From Zobellia roscoffensis (lineage in GTDB: Bacteria > Bacteroidota > Bacteroidia > Flavobacteriales > Flavobacteriaceae), in contig NZ_JADDXT010000002.1 in NCBI RefSeq assembly GCF_015330165.1, positions 1,052,504 to 1,116,503 of the forward strand: DNA of 64,000 nucleotides. Reading direction: 5' to 3'. How positions within the stretch are numbered: the stretch's first letter is position 1; the number at the start of each line of letters is the position of its first letter. The position numbers and the translations under genes are program-made. The notes below the pieces were generated by a model, which worked only from the letters and a program-made list of their open reading frames with translations, was not told the DNA's origin and made no database searches. Below are positions 34,596 through 44,700 of this stretch, one piece after another.

Positions 34596-35327
34596 ATGAA
34601 AAATAGCATTAAAAAACACTCAAAAAACATCACTTTAGCTGTTATTTTAATGGCTATAAACTTAGTGCAGGCCCAAATACCATCAAAAACCTACTTTTCT
34701 GAAGAGGTAGTTGATGAAAAAACAATCACTCACGAACTGCATATTGATGGTGATTATTTTATACATACCATGTATGAGAAGAATCCTGCTCACTTTATAA
34801 TGACTCGTGGTGGTTTCACTCAGATTGAAAGAGACCGACTAGTTGTTTTGCTAGAATTCAACTCCAATTACGAAAATGATGAACTTCGGTTGCTTAGTAT
34901 TCCTTTTAAACAAGAAGGGGAAAACCTAGTTCTAGACATGAAATCAAAAAATGTATTTAAGCCAATACCTTCCCTAACCCAAGATTTAGACGGACAATGG
35001 TTGTTTGCTACCCGAGGGCCGGATAAAGGACAGGAGCGAAGAGGAGAGGAAAACCCCAGAAAGACACTAAAAATTTTAACCGACGGCCGTTTTCAATGGA
35101 TTGCCTACCAAACCGAAACTATGAAATTTTCCGGCACAGGCGGTGGTTCTTTTACATCAAAAGATGGGAAATACACAGAGCATATTGAATTTTTCTCTAA
35201 AGATAATTTAAGGGTTGGAGCTAAACTAAAATTTGATTACGAGCTGAAAGAAAACGACTGGCACCATACTGGAAACAACAGCAAAGGAGAACCTATGTAT
35301 GAGATTTGGGCAAAGCGGAAAAACTGA
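34596..35327 (+). CDS. Secreted protein of unknown function
   Basis: 243 residues with a signal peptide (about 1-26, ending VQA-Q). The mature part is beta-rich: EEVVDEKTITHELHIDGDYFIHTMYEKNPAHFIMTRGGF, a central DLDGQWLFATRGPDKGQERRGEENPRKTLKILTDGRFQWIAY and FSGTGGGSFTSKDGKYTEHIEFFSKDN, which repeats a 'W.f.G.......f..dG.y' lipocalin-like pattern seen in DUF4488-type proteins. The assignment to that group is tentative. It has no cotranscribed partner. Confidence 0.7.
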   Translation: MKNSIKKHSKNITLAVILMAINLVQAQIPSKTYFSEEVVDEKTITHELHIDGDYFIHTMYEKNPAHFIMTRGGFTQIERDRLVVLLEFNSNYENDELRLLSIPFKQEGENLVLDMKSKNVFKPIPSLTQDLDGQWLFATRGPDKGQERRGEENPRKTLKILTDGRFQWIAYQTETMKFSGTGGGSFTSKDGKYTEHIEFFSKDNLRVGAKLKFDYELKENDWHHTGNNSKGEPMYEIWAKRKN

Positions 35328-35451
35328 AATTATTCAGTATAAAAACAAGTTATCAACAATTATTATGATAAAAATATCATAATTGACAAAAAAAGAACAC
35401 AATCTAAGCCATCCTGCACCGTTATAAACGAACAATCATAATAATGATGGT

Positions 35452-35568
35452 ATGAACCCCCTTACGAAAGAACAGAAAGAACAAATCGAGAAACTTAAAG
35501 CTAAACTAGAGGAAAATAAAAAAAGGATAAACGAATTGGTGAAAAAATTCGATGTCTATGAAATTTAG
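35452..35568 (+). CDS. 38-residue coiled-coil small protein
   Basis: ATG at 35452, TAG at 35566. The product begins MNPLTKEQKEQIEKLKAK and continues with heptads of Leu/Ile between Lys and Glu, a clear single amphipathic helix. The high charge and heptad periodicity argue against a random frame, and no larger gene covers it. Function unknown. Confidence 0.5.
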   Translation: MNPLTKEQKEQIEKLKAKLEENKKRINELVKKFDVYEI

Positions 35569-35586
35569 CACAAACCCTTAATGTAG

Positions 35587-35658
35587 TGACCCCGGCAAGA
35601 ATCGAACTTGCATCTAAAGTTTAGGAAACTTCTATTCTATCCATTGAACTACGGGGCC
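35587..35658 (-). tRNA. tRNA-Arg (anticodon CCT)
   Basis: 72 nt on the minus strand. The acceptor stem pairs GGCCCCG with CGGGGTC (one G-T), the D loop reads GTTCAATGGATAGAAT, the anticodon arm is GAAGT-TTCCTAA-ACTTT with anticodon CCT, and the T arm contains GTTCGATTC. Discriminator base A; CCA is not encoded. It reads AGG codons. It lies between the coiled-coil ORF and the TRAP operon. Confidence 0.95.
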
Positions 35659-35750
35659 CATAAAACAAGAGGGCAAAAATAAAGTTTTTTTACATGTGCA
35701 GAAAAAACTGAGGTACTAATTTCGTATGCCCATTACTCCAAATAATCAGC

Positions 35751-37025
35751 CTATTCCATAAACAGATTTGGAAGCGCCAATGAGAACCACGGGAACAGGG
35801 TCACCAAAATCAAAACCAAAAAACTAACCAACAAAAAAGGCAGTCCTGCCTTGCTTACTTCACCAATAGATATTTTACCTATACTGGATGCAACAAATAG
35901 ACAGACGCCAACCGGTGGGGTGGTTAAACCTATAATTAAGTTTAAGACCGCTATCACCGCAAAATGAATTGGATCTACATCTACCGCCAAAGCCACTTTC
36001 AATAGAATAGGAAACAGAATCAGAAGTGCGGCAATGGTTTCCATAAACGTACCCACTATAATTAGAAGCAGGTTGATCAATAACAACACCACATACTTAT
36101 TATCCGTAAATCCTAAAATCTCGTTAGAAATACTTTGCGGAATTTGTTCCGTAATCAATATATATCCAAAAAGATTGGCAAAACCCACTAGCACCATCAA
36201 TGAGGCGGAAGTTTTCATACTATCCAGAAATACCACTTGAATTTTTTTGAAATTCAATTGCCTGTAAACAAACTTACCAATGATCAAGGCATATACTACT
36301 GCAATTATAGAGGCTTCTGTAGGTGTGAAAATTCCACCAATAATTCCGTATAAAATAATAAAAGTCATTAAAAGCGACCAAAATGTATCAATAAAACCAC
36401 GGCCTACTTGCTTTAGGGTACTTCGAGGATGTTTGGGGTAATTCTTCTTTACAGAAATCACATAAGCCGTAATCAATAACCCTAATGCTAAAAGTAAACC
36501 TGGTAGTGCACCAGCAAGAAACAACTTGCCTACTGACAGTCCACTCAAAGTGGCAGCAATAATCATTGGTACACTTGGTGGAATTATAGGCCCAATAGTA
36601 GAGGATGCTGCAGTGACCGCACAAGAGAACCCAGTATCATACCCTTCCTTCTTCATAGCTGGAATCATGATAGAACCCATACTTGCCGTATCGGAAATGG
36701 CTGTACCCGAAATACCAGCGAATAACATAGATGCTCCAATATTTACCAAAGAAAGTCCTCCTCTAATATGCCCCAATAAATGGTTACAGAATGCTATTAT
36801 TTTCTCCGTGAGGCCACCTTGATTCATAAGATTTCCCGCCATAATAAAGCCGGGAACGCTCAATAGCACGAACACATCTATGCCCGAATACATTTTCATA
36901 GGCACAATTATTAACGGAATGCCTTTTACCAAAATGTAACTCAAACAAGAGAGTCCAAGTGCAAAAGCTATTGGAAAACGTAAAACAAGACATACTACAA
37001 ATACTAAGACTAGAACCCAAATCAT
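35751..37025 (-). CDS. dctM: TRAP transporter large permease (DctM)
   Basis: 424 residues, almost entirely membrane helices (about 11-12), the standard length of DctM. Family patterns are visible: LSVPGFIMAGNLMNQGGLTEKII, GISGTAISDTASMGSIMIPAMKKEGYD and SSTIGPIIPPSVPMIIAATL (about 130-150), and the C-terminal LIIGLTTPPVGVCLFVASSIG. It forms the sodium-driven channel part of a three-protein importer for anionic solutes. It is the last gene of a long minus-strand operon, overlapping dctQ by 4 bp. Confidence 0.93.
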   Translation of the reverse strand: MIWVLVLVFVVCLVLRFPIAFALGLSCLSYILVKGIPLIIVPMKMYSGIDVFVLLSVPGFIMAGNLMNQGGLTEKIIAFCNHLLGHIRGGLSLVNIGASMLFAGISGTAISDTASMGSIMIPAMKKEGYDTGFSCAVTAASSTIGPIIPPSVPMIIAATLSGLSVGKLFLAGALPGLLLALGLLITAYVISVKKNYPKHPRSTLKQVGRGFIDTFWSLLMTFIILYGIIGGIFTPTEASIIAVVYALIIGKFVYRQLNFKKIQVVFLDSMKTSASLMVLVGFANLFGYILITEQIPQSISNEILGFTDNKYVVLLLINLLLIIVGTFMETIAALLILFPILLKVALAVDVDPIHFAVIAVLNLIIGLTTPPVGVCLFVASSIGKISIGEVSKAGLPFLLVSFLVLILVTLFPWFSLALPNLFME

Positions 37026-37486
37026 GCTTTAGAGTTTTTATAATTTCTTTGAATTCTTTTCCAGAGGTAATAACTAATAGAGGCTGCCATAATAAACATA
37101 CTAAAAAAGGCAACTCCCATATTAAAGCCCATACTTGGGGATTTCTCAGGAATACCTAAAACCACAAATTGTATTGAATAGATAGCCATGAGAACAAACA
37201 AAAACAACACGACTACCGGAATAATTTTAACTAACATCCGCTGCATTTTTACCGGAAACTGACTAAAGAACATATCTAAATGAACATAATACTCGTTTTT
37301 CATTGCTAGACCGGCGCCAAAAGACATGGCATAGATAAAAAAGAGACGTGACGCTTCTTCTGTCCATGACGGTGTAGCTATAGGAGTAAACCTGCAAAGA
37401 ATCTGCAACAACACCGTAGCAATGAGCCCCCATGTACTAAGCAATACACCTATTTTTAAAATACGTCCAATAGATTTATGAAGCAT
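37022..37486 (-). CDS. dctQ: TRAP transporter small permease (DctQ)
   Basis: 154 residues with four predicted membrane helices (about 10-30, 50-70, 88-110, 125-145), the normal DctQ arrangement. The motif RFTPIATPSWTEEASRLFFIYAMSFGAGLA (about 32-61) with W-T-E-E is the family signature. It bridges the large permease and the binding protein. It overlaps dctP by 11 bp at its start and dctM by 4 bp at its end, so the three are translationally coupled. Confidence 0.92.
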   Translation of the reverse strand: MLHKSIGRILKIGVLLSTWGLIATVLLQILCRFTPIATPSWTEEASRLFFIYAMSFGAGLAMKNEYYVHLDMFFSQFPVKMQRMLVKIIPVVVLFLFVLMAIYSIQFVVLGIPEKSPSMGFNMGVAFFSMFIMAASISYYLWKRIQRNYKNSKA

Positions 37487-38486
37487 CTTTTTCCTCTTTA
37501 AGTTGATTGTAGATTTTTTTCATATCAGGGGAAAGGCTATTGTAAATAGCTTCTTCACATTTTTGTTGAAAAGCATCTTTATCAACCTCTATAAATTCCA
37601 TTCCTTTTGCTTTAAGCTCCTCCTGAACATTCTTTTCGTTCTCCAAAAAAAGATGATGTTCATAGGCTTGCATATCTTTCGCGGCTTCCAAGAAAATTTT
37701 CTTTAAATCTGGAGGAAATCGTTCAAACTGCTTCTCACCCATAACCGGGTACACCCAACTCATAACATGGCCCGTTAGGTTCAAGTATTTTTGTACCTCA
37801 GCAAAACCAGCATTGTTGACCAATGCGAACGGGTTTTCCTGTGCCTCTATAGTACCTTGCTGTAAAGAAGTAAAAACTTCGGAAAAGGCCATTGGTGTAG
37901 GCTTTGCCCCAAGGGCTTTCCACAGGGTTACAAACGAAGGAACATTAGGTATTCTCACAATGAGTCCGTCTAAATCATCTGGGTGTCGGATGGGGCGATT
38001 TGATGTTAAATGTCTAGGGCCGCGCTCAAAATGCCCCAATGGTCGCAACCCAGACTTATTGATCATTTCTTCTTCCATCAATTTACCGATTGGTCCATTG
38101 ATATACCGATTCATATCTGTTGAATCTTGCATCAAAAAAGGAAGTTCGCAGAAAGTGGCCACCTCAAACCAGTTGGTAAGGGTAGAACCCGTAGTAGTCA
38201 TATCTATAACATCGGCCTGAATAAGTCTAATGGCCTCCACTTCTTTAGCCAATTGTTCAGAAGGATATACCTCTACTTTGATACGCCCCTTAGTACGTTC
38301 TTCAAGAATTTCACCAAAATACACGAAAGCCTTATACCAAGTATGCTCTTCGTTTACCAAAAGTGCGGTGCGCAGAAGGAATTCGGGCTCAGCTTCACTA
38401 GGCTTACAGCTATTGAAACTCAATAGGATTAAAAAGCAAAGAACGGCTTTATGGAATAAAGAATTTGATACTGATTGATTGCGCAT
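37476..38486 (-). CDS. dctP: TRAP transporter solute-binding lipoprotein (DctP)
   Basis: 336 residues. The N-terminus has a hydrophobic core and a lipobox ending SFNSC-KP (Cys about 27), so it is probably a lipoprotein facing the periplasm. The DctP fold is clear: FGEILEERTKGRIKVEVYPSEQLAKEVEAIRLIQADVIDM, NRPIRHPDDLDGLIVRIPNVPSFVTLWKALGAKPTPMAFSEVFTSLQQGTIEAQENPF. The Arg of LIVRIPN (about 175) normally binds the substrate carboxylate, so the solute is likely an organic or sugar acid. It follows the RidA gene by 3 bp. Confidence 0.93.
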   Translation of the reverse strand: MRNQSVSNSLFHKAVLCFLILLSFNSCKPSEAEPEFLLRTALLVNEEHTWYKAFVYFGEILEERTKGRIKVEVYPSEQLAKEVEAIRLIQADVIDMTTTGSTLTNWFEVATFCELPFLMQDSTDMNRYINGPIGKLMEEEMINKSGLRPLGHFERGPRHLTSNRPIRHPDDLDGLIVRIPNVPSFVTLWKALGAKPTPMAFSEVFTSLQQGTIEAQENPFALVNNAGFAEVQKYLNLTGHVMSWVYPVMGEKQFERFPPDLKKIFLEAAKDMQAYEHHLFLENEKNVQEELKAKGMEFIEVDKDAFQQKCEEAIYNSLSPDMKKIYNQLKEEKDAS

Positions 38487-38489
38487 AAT

Positions 38490-39026
38490 TTAATCTTCTA
38501 CCTCCACGATCATTTCAATTTCCACGGCAATATTACCTGGTAAAGAACCCATGCCTACAGCAGCACGTGCATGTTTACCCTTCTCACCAAAAACCTCAAC
38601 CATTAAGTCCGAATATCCATTGATGACTTTTGGCTGATCGGTAAAATCTGGAACGGCATTTACCATACCACGTACTTTTACGATTCGTTTTACCTTTTTA
38701 AGGTCACCTAATTCCATTTTTAATACAGAAATTTGATTGATGCCTGTTATTCTGGCTGCTTCATAACCCTCTTCTATAGTAAGATCAACACCAAGCTTTC
38801 CCGTAATGTTTTCTCCATCTGCCTTGGTAGGTCCTTTGCCCGACAAAAATATTAAATTGCCCGTCCTAACAGCATTTACATAATTCGCCATGGGGGCAGA
38901 AGGTTGCGAAAGTTCAACACCCATCGCTTGAAGTCTAGCCTCGGGGTCATATTCAGCTTCATTTTGAGCAAGTCCAGAAAATGAAGTGAAAGCAGAAATC
39001 ACTACAACTAAAAAAAAGTTTTTCAT
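38490..39026 (-). CDS. Secreted RidA/YjgF-family protein
   Basis: 178 residues from the ATG at 39026; an upstream in-frame ATG at 39083 would place 19 extra residues before the signal peptide and is unlikely. Residues 1-20 are a signal peptide (FSGLA-Q). The RidA core (about 30-175) has YVNAVRTGNLIFLSGKGPTKADGENITGKLG and ARAAVGMGSLPGNIAVEIEMIVEV; the position of the imine-binding Arg of true RidA (usually in 'RxxV/AxVxxLP') appears as R-A-A-V-G-M-G-S-L-P. Most RidA proteins are cytosolic enamine deaminases, so an exported one is unusual and suggests an imine or enamine formed in the periplasm. Confidence 0.85.
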   Translation of the reverse strand: MKNFFLVVVISAFTSFSGLAQNEAEYDPEARLQAMGVELSQPSAPMANYVNAVRTGNLIFLSGKGPTKADGENITGKLGVDLTIEEGYEAARITGINQISVLKMELGDLKKVKRIVKVRGMVNAVPDFTDQPKVINGYSDLMVEVFGEKGKHARAAVGMGSLPGNIAVEIEMIVEVED

Positions 39027-39144
39027 ATGGCCTAAATTCTGATTTACAGCCACAAGATAAGCATTTCCCACCTTCATTAACACCTTGAAAAACAGAAAAT
39101 AAATACAAGAAAACTACAGTTTGTTTCAAATATGAAATTAGTTT

Positions 39145-40212
39145 CTAAACTCGATGTAGTTTATATGGGTAGACGCCTCCGGCATTCCATTGGCACACAT
39201 ATAGGTTTTTATCGCCATCTACACACACATCATGACAATGTTTAAAAATGGGTTTTTCTTGAAACATTAACTTCAATGTTCCATTCTCGTAAACTGGCTC
39301 AGTCCCTCCTGGGTTTGAAACTACTTTATTGTCCTTATCTAAAATGGTAACAAAGCCTTTATTCGCATGCATATTAAAATTACCTTCTTCCATACCAAAA
39401 CACACTCCGGAATACACGTTTTCATCATCTATTACAGGCCGACTTACAAAAAGTCCGGGCATATAATAATCTTCAATATACTCGCCTTCCAAAGAAAAGC
39501 GTTTAAAAGAATTTTTAATTCGTGCTGTACATAACAAGGTTGGATTAGAAGGATCTCTATAATCTACTACAACCCCATGTGCTTGTTTGAATTTTTCTGG
39601 AGAAAGAAAGCTATCCCCCCCAAATTTACGAATGAAATTTCCTTTAGAATCGTATTGCAAGATAAATTGAGAACCATACCCATCTGCCACATAAATATTT
39701 CCGTTTGGACCAATAGCGGTTTCCGTTGGTTTAAAAGGCGCATGCACATCATAAGCTCCAATTTTAGTAGGTGATGCAATTTCTAAAAGAACCCTACCAT
39801 CTAAATTGGTCTTTATAACCCTTCCTAGAGAAGGGTCTGTGATATATAAAAATTCAGCTCCACCTTCCTCATGAATGGTAAGGCCATGTGCGCCCGGCAA
39901 ATTGAGTGTCCAGCTATGCAAAAGCCCACCAGATTTGTCATAGATTAACACATTGTTCTTAGCATGATCGGTAAGCATAATAAGCCTACCTTTTTTATCC
40001 ATCACCATTTCATGGCAATTGTTAACCGGATATTTTTTAGGATCTAAATCTCCCCAACCCACTTCAACTCTATATTTAAAATCACCGTGACCAATGATTT
40101 CTTCACTGAGATTAACTTTTGAATTATTAATGTAGAACGGCACAGTGGACATTGTTAAAAGCCCTCCTGTACCCATGGTTGTTTTTTTCATGAATTCTCT
40201 TCTTGTTGACAT
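39145..40212 (-). CDS. Tat-exported NHL-repeat propeller protein
   Basis: 355 residues. The start MSTRREFMKKTTMGTGG is a twin-arginine signal. The rest contains NHL-like blades (NCHEMVMDKKGRLIMLTDHAKNNVLIYDKSGGLLHSW, ETAIGPNGNIYVADGYGSQFILQYDSKGNFIRKFGG, HCHDVCVDGDKNLYVCQWNAGGVYPYKLHRV), predicting a six-bladed propeller like peptidyl-alpha-hydroxyglycine lyases. Histidines begin several blades (CHEM, HAH, HGVV, HCHDV) and could form a central metal site. It sits 5 bp after the DUF1501 gene. Enzymatic activity is possible and unproven. Confidence 0.82.
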   Translation of the reverse strand: MSTRREFMKKTTMGTGGLLTMSTVPFYINNSKVNLSEEIIGHGDFKYRVEVGWGDLDPKKYPVNNCHEMVMDKKGRLIMLTDHAKNNVLIYDKSGGLLHSWTLNLPGAHGLTIHEEGGAEFLYITDPSLGRVIKTNLDGRVLLEIASPTKIGAYDVHAPFKPTETAIGPNGNIYVADGYGSQFILQYDSKGNFIRKFGGDSFLSPEKFKQAHGVVVDYRDPSNPTLLCTARIKNSFKRFSLEGEYIEDYYMPGLFVSRPVIDDENVYSGVCFGMEEGNFNMHANKGFVTILDKDNKVVSNPGGTEPVYENGTLKLMFQEKPIFKHCHDVCVDGDKNLYVCQWNAGGVYPYKLHRV

Positions 40213-40217
40213 GCTAA

Positions 40218-41696
40218 CTAGGCTAAAATATCTTTTACTACATGACCATGAACATCGGTCAAACGGTATCTTCTCCCTTGGTGTTTAAAGGTAAGCTTTT
40301 CATGATCTATACCCAATAAATGCATTAGGGTAGCCTGAAAATCATGTACATGTACCCCGTTGCGAGAAACATTATAACTAAAATCATCGGTTTCGCCGTA
40401 GACCATCCCCGCCTTCACTCCTGCACCCGCCATCCACATGGTAAAACAACCCGGGTGATGGTCCCTGCCATAACTTTCCGCAGTTAGTCTACCTTGCGAG
40501 AAACTGGTACGGCCAAATTCCCCTCCCCAAACTACTAACGTATCCTCCAGAAGTCCGCGTTGCTTTAAATCCGTAATTAAACCAGCTGTTGCTTGATCCG
40601 TACTCAATGCCTGTCTTTTTATACCATTGGGAAGACCACCATGTTGATCCCACCCCATGTGGTACAACTGAATGAATTTTACATCCTTCTCAGCAAGTCG
40701 TCTTGCCTGAATACAATTTGCAGCATAGGTGCCCGGAATTTTAGCATCCTCACCATATAATTCATAAACGTGGTCCGGCTCATTGGAAGTGTCTACAGCA
40801 TCCGGCACCGAATTCTGCATACGGTACGCCATTTCATATTGATTTATTTTAGATTGAATTTCCGGATCTTTCCAGATATCATACTGTTGGTTGTTCAATT
40901 CGGAAATATAGTCCAATGCACGCCTACGGTCATGATCATGCACCCCATGCGGATTGTTCAAATACAACACCGGATCTTTCCCAGAACGAAACTGAACTCC
41001 TTGGTGATGAGAAGGCAAAAATCCATTGCCCCATGCCGCTGAGCTTAAGGGTTGGGCCCCTCCTCCTTTGGAAAGCATAACCACAAAATTGGGTAAATCC
41101 TTATTATCACTCCCCAAACCATAACTTAACCACGACCCAATTGAAGGCCTGCCGCTTAACTGGGACCCCGTTTGCATAAACATAACTGCCGGCTCATGGT
41201 TAATGGCTTCGGTATACATTGATTTTATAATACAAAGGTCATCTACAACACCTGCCGTATGGGGGAAAAGTTCACTCACCCAGGCTCCGGATTGACCATG
41301 TTGTTTAAAATCGAAAATGGACTGCACCAAGGGAAAAGTGCTTTGCGAAGTTACCATTCCAGAATTACGCTGCGTTCCCCTAACCGAATCAGGTATTTCC
41401 TGACCATGCCATTTTGCCAAGGAAGGTTTATAGTCAAACGTTTCTATTTGAGACGGACCACCACTTTGAAATAAATAAATAATGCGCTTTGCCTTGGCGG
41501 GAAAATGGGTTCCGCCCAATGCCCCTCCATTGGCATTTACCAACGAAGGCCTTTTAGAAACCAACAAATCATTAGCAAAAGATTCCGTTGGTCCTAAAAG
41601 ACTAGACAGTGCAATGGATCCAAACCCCAAGGACGCTTTCTTTAAAAACCCCCTACGGGTATCTTCAAACTTTTTTTGTTCATGAATATCTCTCAT
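40218..41696 (-). CDS. Tat-exported DUF1501 protein
   Basis: 492 residues. The N-terminus DTRRGFLKKASLGFGSIALSSLLG is a twin-arginine signal. The remainder matches DUF1501 (PF07394): AKRIIYLFQSGGPSQIETFDYKP, SGAWVSELFPHTAGVVDDLCIIKSM, MQTGSQLSGRPSIGSWLSYGLGS and TLVVWGGEFGRTSFSQG, then HHPGCFTMWMAGAGVKAG. The family is distantly related to the alkaline phosphatase/sulfatase superfamily, with metal ligands suggested by WDQHGGL and GRDHHPG. It nearly always neighbours a DUF1549/DUF1553 protein, as here. The function is unknown in any organism I know. Confidence 0.9.
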   Translation of the reverse strand: MRDIHEQKKFEDTRRGFLKKASLGFGSIALSSLLGPTESFANDLLVSKRPSLVNANGGALGGTHFPAKAKRIIYLFQSGGPSQIETFDYKPSLAKWHGQEIPDSVRGTQRNSGMVTSQSTFPLVQSIFDFKQHGQSGAWVSELFPHTAGVVDDLCIIKSMYTEAINHEPAVMFMQTGSQLSGRPSIGSWLSYGLGSDNKDLPNFVVMLSKGGGAQPLSSAAWGNGFLPSHHQGVQFRSGKDPVLYLNNPHGVHDHDRRRALDYISELNNQQYDIWKDPEIQSKINQYEMAYRMQNSVPDAVDTSNEPDHVYELYGEDAKIPGTYAANCIQARRLAEKDVKFIQLYHMGWDQHGGLPNGIKRQALSTDQATAGLITDLKQRGLLEDTLVVWGGEFGRTSFSQGRLTAESYGRDHHPGCFTMWMAGAGVKAGMVYGETDDFSYNVSRNGVHVHDFQATLMHLLGIDHEKLTFKHQGRRYRLTDVHGHVVKDILA

Positions 41697-41706
41697 AATC
41701 TTCTTC

Positions 41707-44700
41707 TTATCTTATGGTGAATCCTTCGGTAGTATTCATAATTCCGTTAATAACCGTTGCCAATGCCGCTACTTTAACAGGATCGGAGGTGTTTTTAATT
41801 TTGGTTTCGCCCATATTCAAATAGGCGATCGCATCTTCTTTATTGTTCGAAAAGCGCTCTAACTCTTCGTCAAGAAATTTCTTTAAAATCGATAATTCTT
41901 CTTTTGAGGTCTTTCGTCCTGTACTCAACTGAAATGCCTTCTTTAACTGTAGTTCTTTATTTTCTTCAACCTCATCAATCAAACTTTCGGCAAGGACATA
42001 TGAAGCTTCTATATATTGGGGATCGTTCAAAAGCACTAATGCTTGTAATGGCGTACTGGTCTCCCTTCTTTTAACCGTACAAACACTACGGTCTCCGCCA
42101 TCAAAAATCTGCATAGACGGTGGTGCCGAGGTTCGCTTCCAAATCGTATATAGACTTCTTCGGTATAAACCCTCCCCTGGCTGCTGTTTGTATTTGTAAC
42201 GCCAAGGTTTGTTGCTGATTTCGTCCCAAAGCCCTTCTGGCTGATAGGGGTAAACACTTGTTCCTCCAATTTTTGAAACTAATAGCCCACTGATAGCCAA
42301 TGCATTGTCCCTGACCATTTCTGCGGTCATACGCATATTAGGTCCTCGCGCCAATAGAATATTGTCCGTATCGATCTCCAACAATTCCGGGGTTAGTTCA
42401 GAGCTTTGCCGGTAGGTAGCAGACACAACGATTAACTTTTGTATTTTCTTGATATCCCAACCCGAATCCATAAACTCTACGGCAAGCCAGTCCAATAGCT
42501 CAGGATGCGAGGGCAAACTACCCTGGTTGCCAAAATCATCAGAAGTGGCCACCAACCCTTGTCCAAAATGCATTTGCCATAAGCGGTTCACAAAAACTCT
42601 GGCTGTTAACGGATTGTTCTTATCGAACAACCATTTGGTCAACCCTAATCTATTTCTTGGCAAATCTTCACTAAAAGGCATTACCGCTTCGGGCACGTCT
42701 GGCTGCACTTCTTCCGTAGGAGCATCGTACATCCCACGATCAAGAATATAAGTAGGTCTGGGCTTTGGCAAATCTCCCAAAACCATAATCTCTTTTATAG
42801 GTTCCAGTTCATCAAGCTGTTTTTCCCTTTGTTCCTTCAACTTAATTCTTGTCCTTTCCGTTTCCTTGTCTATACTCAGATAATAGAAATCGGTAAGTAA
42901 TCCCTTTTCACTACTTTTTACTCTACCCATTGCCGCTTTTGGGGCTATGCTGTAAAGCACTTCCAAATCCGATAGTTGCCGGTTATAAATCCTGAGATTA
43001 TCCACACCGCCGTCTTTAAAAGATTTGAACTTTCCACTTACCCCTACAGTGAAACCGTTAAATGCGTAGTTATGCGCATTTTTCTTGAACAGTATAGATT
43101 TATACAGGTTGTCTATTTCAATTTCTACCGGCACCTCTTTCCCGTTTACGTAAATATGGACCCCATCCGCTTTGCCCAACCCATCATAGGACACGGTTAC
43201 GGAGCTCCATTCTTTCTCAGGTATAGATTCCTCCGTTTTTACTTGAATGGCATTGGATGGCCAGGAACGCGCAATTATAAACTTAAGCCTGTTATTCTCT
43301 AGATGCATGGAATACCCTTTTAGCCCTTGCCTAACTTCTTCGGAATGCGTAAAAATTGCGGCCTCTTCATAGTTTCTGTCCGGCTTAACGGCTATGGAAA
43401 CGGTGAAAGGATCGGATTGATCAAACCATCCTACTTTTCCGGGCATCCTCATAGTGGTATAATCACCAAGAAACACAGCTTTTCCGTTTATCCCATTCTC
43501 AATTATAGGCTCTTTAATGGTTACCGACTGTCCATCACCTCCACTATTTTCAGTACTGAACGATTTCTTATCCTCTGATGAAAACGAATCAAAATTTAAA
43601 CTTGCCTGCAATCCTTTTTTCAAGCTTTTTTGCAACACTGTCTCCAGAACCAATGGTTTTTTAGACCAAGTACGCATCTCCTCCGGTGTTTCCTTTTCAA
43701 CAGATATCAATTGTTTTTGTGTTAGATCGATATCCCTATCAATAAACTCCAACACCTCTTTTTGTTCGTCATTGGTCAATAAAAGTGAAGGTCCAGGTAC
43801 TTGACCCGGCCCATACACTGGTGTCCCAATTTCATTTGTACTATTGAAAAATGCAAAAAGCTCATAATGGTCTTTTTGGCTGATCGGATCATACTTATGA
43901 TCATGGCATCTAGCACATTCTACACTTAACCCTAAAAATGCTTTTCCAACAGCCAGGGTGCGATCCGCCACATACTCTACTCGGTATTCCTCAAAAACAA
44001 TTCCCGCTTCAGAGTTCTTTTTATGTAACCGATTAAAGGCCGTTGCTAAAATACTTTCCTGCGATGGGTTTTCTATAAGGTCTCCCGCTAATTGCCAGGT
44101 TATGAACTGCTCGTACGATATATTTTCATTAAACGCCTTTATGACCCAATCCCGATACGGACTAAAATCGCGATGTTTATCATCCAAATACCCATCACTA
44201 TCCGCATAACGAGCAACGTCCATCCACTCGGCAGCCATGCGTTCTCCATAGGCAGGTGAAGCCAAAAGGCGATCTACCACTTTTTCATAAGCATCCGGCG
44301 ATGTGTCATTTACAAAATCCTGAATTTGCAACAAGGTTGGTGGCAACCCTACTAAGTTGAAACTGAGGCGGCGAATGAGATGTTCCTTTGAAGCTTTTTG
44401 TGAAGGACTTAAGCCTTTACCTTCCAATTTGGCCAAAACAAATTGGTCAATAGTATTATTTGGCCATTCCTTATTCACTATGTTCGGAACACCTTCTTTT
44501 TGCGGTTTTATAAAAGACCAATGCGGCTTGTACTCCGCTCCTTGCTCAATCCACTTTGTGATGGTGGCTATTTCATTTTTGCTAAGTGTAATATTAAACT
44601 CTGGCGGCGGCATTGTGATATCCGGATCAGTAGATAAAATACGCGTAACAACTTCGCTCTTTTCCGGTTTATTAGGAACAATAGGATGCTTTCCCGAACC

